Positions 17,613-26,694 of a stretch of 64,000 bases of DNA are shown piece after piece. The position numbers and the translations under genes were made by a program. The DNA is from CAYZQH01 sp050300015 (GTDB taxonomy: Bacteria; Pseudomonadota; Gammaproteobacteria; Pseudomonadales; Cellvibrionaceae): NCBI GenBank assembly GCA_050300015.1, contig JBNKWZ010000027.1, positions 124,001-188,000 on the forward strand, read 5' to 3'. The notes beneath the pieces are model-generated. The model saw nothing but the letters and a program-made list of their open reading frames with translations. It was not told the DNA's origin and searched no databases. How positions within the stretch are numbered: position 1 is the stretch's first letter; every line of letters starts with the position of its first letter.

Positions 17613-19550
17613 ATGCGCACGGCAAACCCAGACAACCAGTTCGTCGCCCGCTTGGCACAGTGGTGTTTAGGGTTTAGCTTGCTACTCGCTCCACTCGTTT
17701 TTGCACAAGCGGGCGACTACTATGAATTCAAACCCGACCAGAAACTGAAACCTCACCTGACATATTTTGGCGACAAGCAAGGCCAACATACTATCCACAC
17801 GCTGCTCAAAAATGCACCGAACTTTCAGCCGCTAGACCAAAAACCTGTTTTAAATAACGCCAAAACCCACTGGTACCGACTGGCGCTGGCAAACCCCAGC
17901 GCCCAACAAACCCGCTGGTTAATCTCCACTGGGGTGGCCAGTGTTTTCACGTTAAACGCCTATTGGGTCAACGCGGAAGGCGTAAGCCTCATTCCGCCAA
18001 AACAGGCCATCAGCCACTTTGCCAACCAGACCAACAAACGCGTGGAATTGGAAATGTCCGCCTTCGACCAGGGGCATTTGTATATTCAATACGAAGGCAT
18101 TGCGCAATTTCCACTGGACTTACAAATTCTTTCGCCTCAACAATACCTAGACAGAACCTTCAAGTTCACCCTATTCAACGGCATGGCACTGGGCGTCATT
18201 TCCATATTTGCCCTGTTATTTTGTGTGCAGTTTGCCTTTAGCCGCAAAAAAGTATTGGGGTTTTATTGCCTATACATCCTGTGCATTTTTGTCTTTGCCA
18301 TACAGGTTTTCGGCTATGGTGTGCGTTTTTACTGGCCAGACCAACTGCGCCTCGACAGTCATTTAACACATTTGGCTGCGGGGTTTATTTATTGTTTTTA
18401 CTTTCTTTTTACCGCTTACTTATTTGAGCACAAACATTATGTGAGAAAAGGTTTACTGGCGCTATCTTGGACGACGGGTTTGGCCAGTATCCTGGGGCTG
18501 TTTGTGGATTTGGATTTTGCGCTGACCATCATCGTCGCCGCTGGCATGCCCATTGCCATATTTGCAGGAATTGCCGCGCGTAAGCATACCCCCCTAACGG
18601 CGTATTATTTCCTCGCTGGCTCGCTGGTGCATTACACCTTTACCTGCTTGCTCTTACTCATGCTTTTGGGCGTCTCCTTGGGTACTTGGGTGTTTGGCCT
18701 ATCCACCTTTGGGCAATTGGTGGACATTCTGTGTTTCTCCATCGCCATTTTGGTTCAAAGTCAAAAAACCGAATTACTACTGAACACACAAGTGGCCGAG
18801 CGGATAAAAGATTTAAAGAGTTTAAACGAAAGCGAGCAAACCGCGGCCACCCTCACCAAAATACATCGTGAATCGCTATTGGATGCCACCAGCACCGCGC
18901 ACGACTTGCAACAGGTCATCAGCTCTATCCGCTTGCAGCTGGCAGCACAAAACACGCCATCTGAAGCCTCTAAGAGACTGGAGCAATCACTCGAATATGC
19001 TTGTGCCTTATTGTCACAAAAAATTGGCCAGGGTAAATCCCATTTTTTAGGGTCTCGCAAAGCCACCCCCATCCATACTCTACTCAACAGCATTGTGTCT
19101 GCCCACCAACCTACACACCCAAAGCTGCGTGTGAAAGCTCACCCAGCTTTGGTAGAGTGCTCCACGCTAGCGGTGCAACGTATTATAGAGAATTTACTAA
19201 ACAATGCCTTTGCACATGCCAATACCGATAAAGTATTGGTCACGGGCAGAAAACGGCACAAGGCGTACCGCATACAAATTTGGGATATGGGCAAAGGCAT
19301 CGACGCCAATCAGCTAGAGCGAATTTTTGAGCCCTTTAATCGCATCACCCAAGAGGGGAGCAACATCAAAGTAATGGGGCACGGCCTTGGGCTGCACATT
19401 GTGCGTTTTTTGTGTGAAGAGTTTGACTACCGTTTTAGTATCCGCTCAAAACTCGAGAAAGGTACGTGTTTTATTGTGGATATAGACGGTGCGCAGGTAT
19501 CGGCCGAATGGTCCCTCGCGAACAAAGAGGCAGCATCCTTGCCGCAATAA
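17613..19550 (+). CDS. 7TMR-DISM sensor histidine kinase
   Basis: Membrane sensor kinase of 645 residues. The ATG at 17613 is chosen because it gives a good signal peptide (hydrophobic core FSLLLAPLVFAQA) and lies outside the regulator gene; the longest open frame would overlap that gene by almost 100 bases. A periplasmic 7TMR-DISM extracellular domain (about 35-190) is followed by seven membrane helices (about 195-390). The dimerisation domain has phospho-acceptor candidate His430 in AHDLQQ. The ATPase domain contains NLLNNAFAHA, WDMGKGID and GHGLGLHIV. DISM extracellular domains often bind carbohydrates or small ligands; the signal here is unknown. Confidence 0.92.
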   Translation: MRTANPDNQFVARLAQWCLGFSLLLAPLVFAQAGDYYEFKPDQKLKPHLTYFGDKQGQHTIHTLLKNAPNFQPLDQKPVLNNAKTHWYRLALANPSAQQTRWLISTGVASVFTLNAYWVNAEGVSLIPPKQAISHFANQTNKRVELEMSAFDQGHLYIQYEGIAQFPLDLQILSPQQYLDRTFKFTLFNGMALGVISIFALLFCVQFAFSRKKVLGFYCLYILCIFVFAIQVFGYGVRFYWPDQLRLDSHLTHLAAGFIYCFYFLFTAYLFEHKHYVRKGLLALSWTTGLASILGLFVDLDFALTIIVAAGMPIAIFAGIAARKHTPLTAYYFLAGSLVHYTFTCLLLLMLLGVSLGTWVFGLSTFGQLVDILCFSIAILVQSQKTELLLNTQVAERIKDLKSLNESEQTAATLTKIHRESLLDATSTAHDLQQVISSIRLQLAAQNTPSEASKRLEQSLEYACALLSQKIGQGKSHFLGSRKATPIHTLLNSIVSAHQPTHPKLRVKAHPALVECSTLAVQRIIENLLNNAFAHANTDKVLVTGRKRHKAYRIQIWDMGKGIDANQLERIFEPFNRITQEGSNIKVMGHGLGLHIVRFLCEEFDYRFSIRSKLEKGTCFIVDIDGAQVSAEWSLANKEAASLPQ

Positions 19551-19702
19551 ATCAAATCCGTGATTCAATAACCTTGTAGCACAAGCCCTCTGGGCAATTC
19601 CTTTTACCTTGCATCCTGCAAGAGGGAGGAGGAGATTACCTGTCCACGTTGTCCTGAACGTGAGTACAGTTTGGAGTGCGCGCGGCGCCAACGCCATACG
19701 CA

Positions 19703-19716
19703 AAAATACGTATTTT
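19703..19716. promoter_or_regulatory. 14-bp perfect palindrome upstream of the small lipoprotein gene
   Basis: AAAATACGTATTTT lies 65 bases before the lipoprotein ATG, where an operator or upstream element would be expected. No matching regulator is recognised, and an AT-rich palindrome of this size can arise by chance. Confidence 0.3.
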
Positions 19717-19780
19717 CAGTGCTATCCAAGGGTCACATTGATTCCATACAATAACGATTTAGCCAACTGAGGAATTCACC

Positions 19781-20092
19781 ATGAAAAATACCTTATCCCT
19801 GATCGGTGCAACAATACTGGTTTTTGGGCTGACCGCCTGCCAAGACAAAAAACCCAGCGCAGAAGAAAAGCTTGAACGAATGAAAGAACAAACTGCAGAA
19901 ACATTAAACACAGCGAAAGACTCCGCGGTAGACTTGACTGAAGACGCCATCGACGCCACTGAAGAAGCATTAGACACGGTGAAAGAAAAAAGCGGCGAAG
20001 CCTGGAAGAAAAGCAAGGAAACAGCGAAAGACGCCGCCGACGCGACAAGAGAGGCTGTGGATAAAACCGTCGAAAAGTTAAAGGCCAACTAG
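19781..20092 (+). CDS. Small lipoprotein with LEA/apolipoprotein-like amphipathic helix
   Basis: A 103-residue protein. Residues 1-19 are a lipoprotein signal ending LTAC (Cys20). The mature part is a single highly charged, alanine-rich amphipathic helix with 11-residue-like periodicity (AKDSAVDLTEDAIDATEEAL, then AKDAADATREAVDKTVEKL). This pattern is seen in LEA-type and YtxH-like stress proteins, which coat membranes or protect proteins during osmotic or desiccation stress; that role is inferred from composition. It is a single gene with its own upstream region and no operon partner. Confidence 0.8.
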   Translation: MKNTLSLIGATILVFGLTACQDKKPSAEEKLERMKEQTAETLNTAKDSAVDLTEDAIDATEEALDTVKEKSGEAWKKSKETAKDAADATREAVDKTVEKLKAN

Positions 20093-20413
20093 CCGCTATT
20101 GGATCACCAGCACATTTTGCGTCAGCACGACCTAGCTTCCATCCACAAGACGAGGCGTTCTACTGGAAGGGAATGTCATAGGGAATAAGCGAGTGCCAAA
20201 TAGCGCTGCCCGTCCTCACCAAGGGGTTTAGATGGGCGCGCAACTTATCGCTTCGCTGTGGTATTTACAGGTTTGCACTGCTAACCTTGACGGCCCGAAA
20301 GCTAACCGCTTACACGTGATACCCCACTAGAAGACCTATGCTTCAACGCCCCGCTCATTGCTTGAACTCGGTCCCCGTGCCCTATTCTAACCCCACTAAA
20401 AGCCGCTCACATT
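20093..20413. other. Intergenic region upstream of mrcB
   Basis: 320 bases with no convincing gene, RNA motif or strong terminator. Presumably it contains the mrcB promoter. Confidence 0.4.
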
Positions 20414-22768
20414 TTGACCACTAGCAAACAGAAACCGCGCAAGCCCCGCCGTAAGGGTGTGAAAAAAAAGTCCTCCAATAAACCCGTTTGGCGACGACTC
20501 CTGGTGTACGCCAGCCTCACCGTATTGGTGGGCTTGGTGTTTTTTGTGGGCTACGTGGCCTATTTGGATCGCGAGGTACGAGCGAAATTTGAAGGCAAAC
20601 GTTTTGAGCTGCCGGCACGCGTTTTTGCACGCCCCTTAGAGCTGTACCCAGGTAAAGCTCTGCTACAAAGTCAACTCCGCACCGAGCTTGATTTACTGGG
20701 TTACAAAGTAAACGCCGGCGAATTGCAACCAGGCCAATATCAAGTATCCGGCGCCACGGTCTTGGTGTACGTGCGAGCATTCGACTTCTGGGACGGTACG
20801 CAACCTGCGCAGCTGGTTCACATCACATTTAAACAAAATGAAGTGGCAACCCTACTTTCTACTCAAACACAAACCACCATTGACCTTTTGCGCTTCGACC
20901 CTCTCGAAATAGGTGGTATCTACCCGCAAAAAAATGAAGATCGACGCCTGGTGCGGTTCAATGATGTGCCTCGTCATTTTGTGGATGCACTCGTGTCCGT
21001 TGAAGACCAACGTTTTTATCTCCACCACGGTGTAGACCCCCGCGCCATCGCCCGTGCCTTTGTGGCCACGGTGAGCGGCAAAGCCATCCAAGGGGGCAGC
21101 ACCATTACCCAGCAGTTGGTGAAAAATTTTTATTTAACGCCCGAGCGCACCATCAAACGCAAGCTTAACGAAATGATCATGGCGTTATTGCTTGAGTGGC
21201 ACTACACCAAAAATGACATCATCGAAACCTACATGAACGAAGTGTACTTTGGCCAAGACGGCACCCGCGCAGTACACGGTGTGGGTCTAGCGGCACAGTA
21301 TTATTACGGGGTATCGGTGACGCAACTTCAACCTCACCAATCTGCCATGCTGGTGGCACTGCTGAAAGGCCCGGTGTATTACAACCCCCGCAAACACCCC
21401 AAACGCGCATTGGCGCGACGCAACTTGGTGTTGCAACAAACCTACGACCAAGGGTTCTTACCCGAGTGGGAATACAAAGCCGCCATCCAATCCCCCTTAA
21501 GCGTTGTCGCCCAGGCCGACTTCAGCTTGACCCAATACCCGGCATTTATCGACTGGGTGGTTCGTCAGCTGCGGCGTGACTACAAAGAATCCGATCTTCG
21601 CACGGAGGGTTTACGCATATTTTCGACCTTGGACCCCGTGGTGCAGCGCCGCGTGGAAGCGAGCGTCCACACCCGCCTGCCCAATCTCGAGCAAACCTAC
21701 AAATTACCTAAAGACTTTTTAGAGGCGGCCGCCGTGGTCAGCTCTCGTCACACAGGCGAAGTGGAGGCAGTGGTGGGCGGACGCAACCCACGCTTTCAAG
21801 GCTTTAACCGGGCGCTGGATGCCAAACGCCCGGTGGGGTCAGTCTTTAAACCCGTGGTGTATTTAACCGCACTCCTGTTAAAAGACGGCTTTAATTTAGC
21901 CACTTTACTGGACGATAGCCCCTTAAGCTGGCAAGAGCCCGGCGCGCCCCTCTGGGAGCCGCAAAATTACGACAAGGCGTTTCATGGCCAGGTGCCTGCC
22001 TGGCAGGCCTTAGCAAAATCGTACAACGTGGCCACCGCGCGCCTGGGCCTGGAAGTGGGGATCAATAATATTATTGAAGTGGCACACAAACTCGGTGTAC
22101 GCCAAACATTAACCCCTTACGCCTCCACCACTCTGGGCGCCAGTGAGCTACCGCTGGTTGAGGTGGCGCAAATGTACCAAACACTGGCCGCCGGCGGGTT
22201 CCGGTTGCCCCTGCGCACCATTCGCGAGGTCACCACACGTGATGGCGTACCCTTAAAACGCTATGGCATCGACGTCAAACTAATGGTCAATGAGCAAGCC
22301 ACTTATCTCGTCAACCGCGCGTTAGAAGTAGCCATCAGTCATGGCACTGGAGCGGGCCTTCGCCGATACCTACCCGACAGCACCACGGTTGCGGGTAAAA
22401 CGGGCACCACCGACGACACTCGCGACAGCTGGTTTGCCGGTTTTGGTCACGACCATGTGGCAGTCGTGTGGGTAGGCAATGACGACAACCTGTCCATCCG
22501 TATGACCGGCGCCAGTGGCGCCATGTCCATTTGGGGGACCATTATGCAAGACACCCAAACAGGACCGCTGGCGCTCACCCTTCCCACCGAAGTGACCGAA
22601 CGCTCTATTGATGCCAACGCTGGCTCTGAAGATGCCCGCCCCTGCCACGAGGTTATTCAACTGCCTTTTGTGGCGGAGGCGGAACCCCAAGATGCCATCC
22701 TTTGCGGCAACACTAGTGCCCCCATAAAAGACCGCGTCAGAAGCTGGTGGAGGCGACTGCTAGACTAA
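20414..22768 (+). CDS. mrcB: Penicillin-binding protein 1B, bifunctional
   Basis: Polymerises and cross-links peptidoglycan at the inner membrane. The frame starts at TTG. A basic cytoplasmic tail (1-27) and one membrane helix (about 28-50) are followed by a UB2H-like domain (about 65-150), the docking site for an outer-membrane LpoB-type activator. The glycosyltransferase GT51 domain has catalytic Glu197 in VEDQRFYLHHG and GGSTITQQLVKNFYL. The transpeptidase domain has the SxxK serine Ser476 with Lys479 (GSVFKP), SYN and KTGTTDDTRDSWFAG. The 784 residues are normal for PBP1b. The TPR lipoprotein 46 bases downstream may be a functional partner. Confidence 0.96.
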   Translation: MTTSKQKPRKPRRKGVKKKSSNKPVWRRLLVYASLTVLVGLVFFVGYVAYLDREVRAKFEGKRFELPARVFARPLELYPGKALLQSQLRTELDLLGYKVNAGELQPGQYQVSGATVLVYVRAFDFWDGTQPAQLVHITFKQNEVATLLSTQTQTTIDLLRFDPLEIGGIYPQKNEDRRLVRFNDVPRHFVDALVSVEDQRFYLHHGVDPRAIARAFVATVSGKAIQGGSTITQQLVKNFYLTPERTIKRKLNEMIMALLLEWHYTKNDIIETYMNEVYFGQDGTRAVHGVGLAAQYYYGVSVTQLQPHQSAMLVALLKGPVYYNPRKHPKRALARRNLVLQQTYDQGFLPEWEYKAAIQSPLSVVAQADFSLTQYPAFIDWVVRQLRRDYKESDLRTEGLRIFSTLDPVVQRRVEASVHTRLPNLEQTYKLPKDFLEAAAVVSSRHTGEVEAVVGGRNPRFQGFNRALDAKRPVGSVFKPVVYLTALLLKDGFNLATLLDDSPLSWQEPGAPLWEPQNYDKAFHGQVPAWQALAKSYNVATARLGLEVGINNIIEVAHKLGVRQTLTPYASTTLGASELPLVEVAQMYQTLAAGGFRLPLRTIREVTTRDGVPLKRYGIDVKLMVNEQATYLVNRALEVAISHGTGAGLRRYLPDSTTVAGKTGTTDDTRDSWFAGFGHDHVAVVWVGNDDNLSIRMTGASGAMSIWGTIMQDTQTGPLALTLPTEVTERSIDANAGSEDARPCHEVIQLPFVAEAEPQDAILCGNTSAPIKDRVRSWWRRLLD

Positions 22769-22814
22769 CACCCTTATTCAGCAAACGTATCAGGTAGAAT
22801 AATAAGCCAGACAA

Positions 22815-23225
22815 ATGAAGCCATCACTTAAAAAGGCCTCCATGACACATTTCATCAAGACTGCAGTGCTCACGCTGATCCTCAGCCAGTTCATCAGTTG
22901 CGCCCAGATGCCCGCGCCAATAGGGGGAGACCCCACGGGTTTAAGCGTGCAACGCGTATCGCAAAAAAATGCTGTGCAACATTTGTATCAAGAGGCCGTG
23001 ACGGCCAACAGTGACGGCCTGTGGACAAAAGCGGAAGCCGCTTTGGAGCGAGCCTTGCGCATTGAACCTGCCAATGCCCATTTGTGGTTGGGCTTGGCGC
23101 AAGTGGCCAAGGCACAATATCAATTGGATAAAGCGCTGGAGCTCAGCCAACGCGCTCTGTCCTTCACTGGCAGTGATTCAGCCCTGCGTAAAAAGATAGA
23201 GGCTTTTATTGCAAGCTTACGGTAG
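22815..23225 (+). CDS. Small TPR lipoprotein
   Basis: Lipoprotein with tetratricopeptide repeats, 136 residues from the first ATG. An internal ATG at 22842 gives a more typical short lipoprotein signal (MTHFIKTAVLTLILSQFISC), so the true start may be there. The mature part has about two TPR units (LYQEAVTANSDGLWTKAEAALERAL and LGLAQVAKAQYQLDKALELSQRAL). It directly follows mrcB on the same strand, so an LpoA/LpoB-like or envelope scaffold role is possible but not shown by sequence. Confidence 0.8.
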   Translation: MKPSLKKASMTHFIKTAVLTLILSQFISCAQMPAPIGGDPTGLSVQRVSQKNAVQHLYQEAVTANSDGLWTKAEAALERALRIEPANAHLWLGLAQVAKAQYQLDKALELSQRALSFTGSDSALRKKIEAFIASLR

Positions 23226-23249
23226 CTGCCCACTCGCCTCTACCGCAAA

Positions 23250-24062
23250 CTAAACCTGAGCACGCCACAAGGCAAACCCCGAGGCTTTATGTAAAACATT
23301 GGCCGTAATCCACTCGTCGCAAGGCCTTTGGGTTAACCCATAACAAACATGTAACGGCATAAGGTGCTCTTCCCTCGGATGACAAAACCTTGCAAAAGGC
23401 GCATCCATCCAATGAATAAGACGCGCAAGGCGAGCCTCATCGCCAAGTGAGGGGGCCATTAGCGTCTCCCTGAGCCACGCGTCAAATGCATCATTTTTAT
23501 AATCGGCGTCTTCATTGTCGGGCTCAAAAAAAGCGCGCATATTGTGAAAGGTGAAACCGGAACCTACCACCAATAAACCATCCCAATTTAACGCACGAAG
23601 CGCGCGCCCCATGGCCAAATGCTCTTCGGGGTTTAAATATTGGGTTAAGGACAATTGCACACAGGGAATGTCCGCTTGCGGGTATAAAATTTTTAAAGGC
23701 ACAAACACGCCGTGATCCAAACCGCGTTGCCGGTCTAAATGGGCATCAATACCTTCCGTTGCCATGGCTTGTTTAACCGCCGCGGCCAAATCAGGTAACC
23801 CTTCGCAGGCGTATTCAATGGTGTAAGCCTCAGGTGGAAACCCATGATAGTCGTAAATCAATGGCGGTTGACTGGATGCCGTCAGCGTAGGCACCTTTGC
23901 CTCCCAATGCGCGCTTACCACTAATATCGCCCTAGGGCGCGGCAAAGCGTGAGCCAAGGTTTGTAAGGTGTTGATCATTTCGGTGTGAGCAGAGTCCCCC
24001 AGCAGCGGCATGGGCCCGCCGCCGTGAGAGACGAATAAGACATCGGGGTGTGCAGTCATCAA
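23250..24062 (-). CDS. LigB-family extradiol dioxygenase (DODA/YgiD type)
   Basis: Non-heme metal-dependent ring-opening dioxygenase of the DODA class, 270 residues, cytoplasmic. The family's metal-site residues are visible: His in SHGGGPMP near the N-terminus, VSAHWEA at about residues 50-56, LDHGVFVPL at about 118, and the late segment HPREEHLMPLHV. The natural substrate of YgiD-like enzymes is generally unknown; E. coli YgiD acts on L-DOPA. The gene converges with the TPR lipoprotein gene and is not part of an aromatic catabolic operon, so it is more likely a housekeeping or detoxification enzyme. Confidence 0.9.
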   Translation of the reverse strand: MMTAHPDVLFVSHGGGPMPLLGDSAHTEMINTLQTLAHALPRPRAILVVSAHWEAKVPTLTASSQPPLIYDYHGFPPEAYTIEYACEGLPDLAAAVKQAMATEGIDAHLDRQRGLDHGVFVPLKILYPQADIPCVQLSLTQYLNPEEHLAMGRALRALNWDGLLVVGSGFTFHNMRAFFEPDNEDADYKNDAFDAWLRETLMAPSLGDEARLARLIHWMDAPFARFCHPREEHLMPLHVCYGLTQRPCDEWITANVLHKASGFALWRAQV

Positions 24063-24269
24063 AACGGCCAGTGATGTGTTTGATATTAGAGCTTCAGGCT
24101 CAAATGGAAGTTCCCCAAAAGCGTATTCGAAAACTCAGAAGAAACCTAGCGTAAGGTGAAAAACGCCTTTCACTCGAATATTCATCAAACCCGTGAGTTC
24201 GCTTATCAGCCACTTACGCAGTACGCTGCACACCACATCAACTGTGACTGCGTCGCTTTATTATCGCCA

Positions 24270-24920
24270 TTATTGTTGACGGGCAACCTGTGCCTTGGCC
24301 GCGGCCAACAATACAGTGTTATCCACACGCACTTTGTAATCTGGCGCGACAAAGGTGAACGTGACTTGTCCTTCGGTATTCACCAAAATGGCCGCTGGGA
24401 CGGGTAATAAGTGGTGGCCCCTGCCAGCGTTTTTTTCCAAGTCAATGCCGTACTCGTCATACTTTTGAATCGTGTCATCATCCACTTTATAGGCCAGCCC
24501 CAAGGCCTTTGCCAAGGCCATATCGCTGTCGCTTAAAAGGGTGTAACCGAGTTGGTTTTTTTGAACGGTTTCTTTCAAAAAAGCGGGTTGATCAGGGCTC
24601 ACCGCCACAATCTGAAAGCCCAATTGTTTAAGGTCATCCTCAATCTTTCTCAAATTGGCTAAATGGGTATTACAGTAAGGGCACCAACTGCCACGGTAAA
24701 AAATCAGCACCGTGGGTTTCTCTTGAATTAGCGCGCGCAGCATCACTTTGTCGCCAGCGATATTCTTCAGCGCCATTTCAGGTACCGTTTCGCCCACCAA
24801 AATTGGCTGAACATCTTTTGCCGACAGCGGAACATCACTGGCATAAACACTAGGGAGCAGCGTACAGAAAAATGTCAACAAGAACAGATGACGGAGGTGA
24901 AAGCGAAATGGAAGTCTCAT
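24270..24920 (-). CDS. Exported AhpC/TSA-family peroxiredoxin-like protein
   Basis: Thioredoxin-fold protein of 216 residues with a signal peptide (hydrophobic core LFLLTFFCTLLPSVYA). The active-site segment is FYRGSWCPYCNTHLANL, so it has a CxxC pair instead of the single peroxidatic cysteine of typical AhpC proteins. It therefore may act as a periplasmic disulfide reductase as well as a peroxidase. The AhpC/TSA features VAVSPDQ and LLSDSDMALAKALGL follow. It stands alone; a 34-bp repeat copy lies just upstream of its start, in the promoter region. Confidence 0.88.
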   Translation of the reverse strand: MRLPFRFHLRHLFLLTFFCTLLPSVYASDVPLSAKDVQPILVGETVPEMALKNIAGDKVMLRALIQEKPTVLIFYRGSWCPYCNTHLANLRKIEDDLKQLGFQIVAVSPDQPAFLKETVQKNQLGYTLLSDSDMALAKALGLAYKVDDDTIQKYDEYGIDLEKNAGRGHHLLPVPAAILVNTEGQVTFTFVAPDYKVRVDNTVLLAAAKAQVARQQ

Positions 24921-24950
24921 AGTCGTTATCCTAAAGGTTTGAGGTTGTGT

Positions 24951-24984
24951 TATTAACCCGGCAATCTTTTATGTCGGGTTAATG
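24951..24984 (-). repeat. 34-bp half copy of the 81-bp palindromic repeat
   Basis: Read on the minus strand this is identical to the last 34 bases before the final G of the 81-bp repeat at 47190-47270. Its ends form an inverted pair (TTAACCCG / CGGGTTAA). It sits upstream of the peroxiredoxin gene. Confidence 0.85.
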
Positions 24985-25417
24985 CTTGTATTGAAGCGTC
25001 AATCGCAATTGTGAGAGGGTTACAAAACGTTACCGCAAACGGTTTGACAGCTTTTCACAGGATCATTGCACTTTATGAGCGCAGATGTTCCTTCCGCCGC
25101 TGAACCACAGTGTCTCCAGTCTCGAGCACGCTCAAAAGCACAATCCTTTCCGTGACAATCCTACCAGCTGGTACAATATCTGAGTTAAAGGGCGGGTAAT
25201 TCGACAGAAAGGAGATCTATTGAACTGCCGAGTCAATAGGACGTATAACAGCGCATAAAATTACACCTTTGAGGTGAAATCAATACGACGGCAACCAGAG
25301 ACGGACCTCTGTGACTGCGTAACGAACCGGGCAGCAGATGAAACCCGCCAACAAACCTTCTAACCACATAGCGTTTACGTTACTATCGCTTTTCGAACTT
25401 GATCTACGTAGCTGGCA
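24985..25417. other. Intergenic region upstream of mltB
   Basis: 430 bases between divergent peroxiredoxin and transglycosylase genes. No frame over 60 codons is convincing. One strong AAGGAG at about 25210 precedes a TTG-started frame of only 12 codons, which could be a leader peptide or mean nothing. No known riboswitch was recognised. Confidence 0.4.
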
Positions 25418-26671
25418 ATGGCCTTTTTATTCACACCCCGAACCCTTTTAATCGGAATGTTGGGCGCCATCGCGCTCCTCTCATGCGTGTCACTGTGGGC
25501 AGATGAGGCGCCGAGTATCGACGTGTCATTCGAACAATGCCGCTCCGACCTTCGTCAAAATGCCGCTAGGGAAGGGTTTTCAGATTATATTCTGAACGAC
25601 GTTATTAACTCGCTGGCACCCCTTGAACGGGTCATCGCGCTAGACCGTAGCCAACCGGAATTTACCGAAAGCTTTACAGGCTATATTCGCAAACGTGTTA
25701 GCCCTTACCGCATCGAAACCGGCAAACGCATGTTGACCGAGCACGCGGCCCTGCTGAGCCAACTCACGCGCGAGTATGGCATTCCCGCACGCTATATCGT
25801 GGCCTTCTGGGGGTTGGAAACCAACTTTGGCAGCTACAAAGGTAACATTGACATATTAAATGCCCTCGCCACACTGGCTTGTGACCCACGCCGCAGTGCG
25901 TATTTTACCCAAGAACTTTTCAATACTTTCTCATTGTTGGAGGATAAAAGCGTCACGCGTGATCAATTGCTGGGTTCTTGGGCGGGTGCGATGGGACATA
26001 TGCAATTTATGCCCACGGCATTAAAGCAATACGGTGTCGATGGCGATGGCGATGGCAAGCTCAACGTGTGGCAAAGCCTGCCAGACGCATTCACCTCCGC
26101 AGCTAATTATTTAAATCAATTGGGTTGGAATAAAGAAGAGATGTGGGGCCGTCGAGTCGAGCTACCCAAAAACTTTGCCTTTGCAAAGGTGCAATTCGAT
26201 ACCGCCTACCCGCTCAGTCATTTTAAAACACTGGGCGTCACCAAAACCTACAAGCGACCGCTACCCAACTACGACACCAAAGCACAACTGGTGTTACCTT
26301 CTGGCCACTTAGGGCCGGCTTTTTTGGTTTACGATAATTTTTCCGTCATTATGCGATGGAATCTGTCGCAAAATTACGCCTTAGCAGTAGGTCTACTCGC
26401 TGACCGATTGGTCAATATTACGCACGAGCTCGAACGCTTCAATGAGGATCGCCATTTCTTCACCAACGAGCACCTAAAAGTATTGCAACAAAAATTGTCG
26501 GACAAAGGCTTTGAAGTTGGTACGCCCGACGGCATCTGGGGGCCTGTTACGCGCCAAGCATTGCAACAATACCAACTGCAAAACAACTTGGTGGCGGATG
26601 GGTTTCCGAACCGGGAGGTTTTTGCAAAACTCGAAGTACCGCTGTCTAAACCAGCCCGCACGCACAGATAA
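25418..26671 (+). CDS. mltB: MltB-family lytic murein transglycosylase with peptidoglycan-binding domain
   Basis: Cleaves the glycan strands of peptidoglycan in the periplasm to leave 1,6-anhydro ends. The 417 residues begin with a signal peptide (LLIGMLGAIALLSCVSLWADE); the sequence before Cys is not a convincing lipobox. The catalytic Glu is probably Glu134 in FWGLETNFGSYKG, and GAMGHMQFMP is the second family motif. A C-terminal peptidoglycan_binding_1 domain (about 345-405, LQQKLSDKGFEVGTPDGIWGP) makes it the larger, soluble type sometimes annotated as MltB2/SltB. It is followed by a convergent gene only 23 bases away. Confidence 0.94.
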   Translation: MAFLFTPRTLLIGMLGAIALLSCVSLWADEAPSIDVSFEQCRSDLRQNAAREGFSDYILNDVINSLAPLERVIALDRSQPEFTESFTGYIRKRVSPYRIETGKRMLTEHAALLSQLTREYGIPARYIVAFWGLETNFGSYKGNIDILNALATLACDPRRSAYFTQELFNTFSLLEDKSVTRDQLLGSWAGAMGHMQFMPTALKQYGVDGDGDGKLNVWQSLPDAFTSAANYLNQLGWNKEEMWGRRVELPKNFAFAKVQFDTAYPLSHFKTLGVTKTYKRPLPNYDTKAQLVLPSGHLGPAFLVYDNFSVIMRWNLSQNYALAVGLLADRLVNITHELERFNEDRHFFTNEHLKVLQQKLSDKGFEVGTPDGIWGPVTRQALQQYQLQNNLVADGFPNREVFAKLEVPLSKPARTHR

Positions 26672-26694
26672 GCAAGGGCGGATTCCTCACCACC

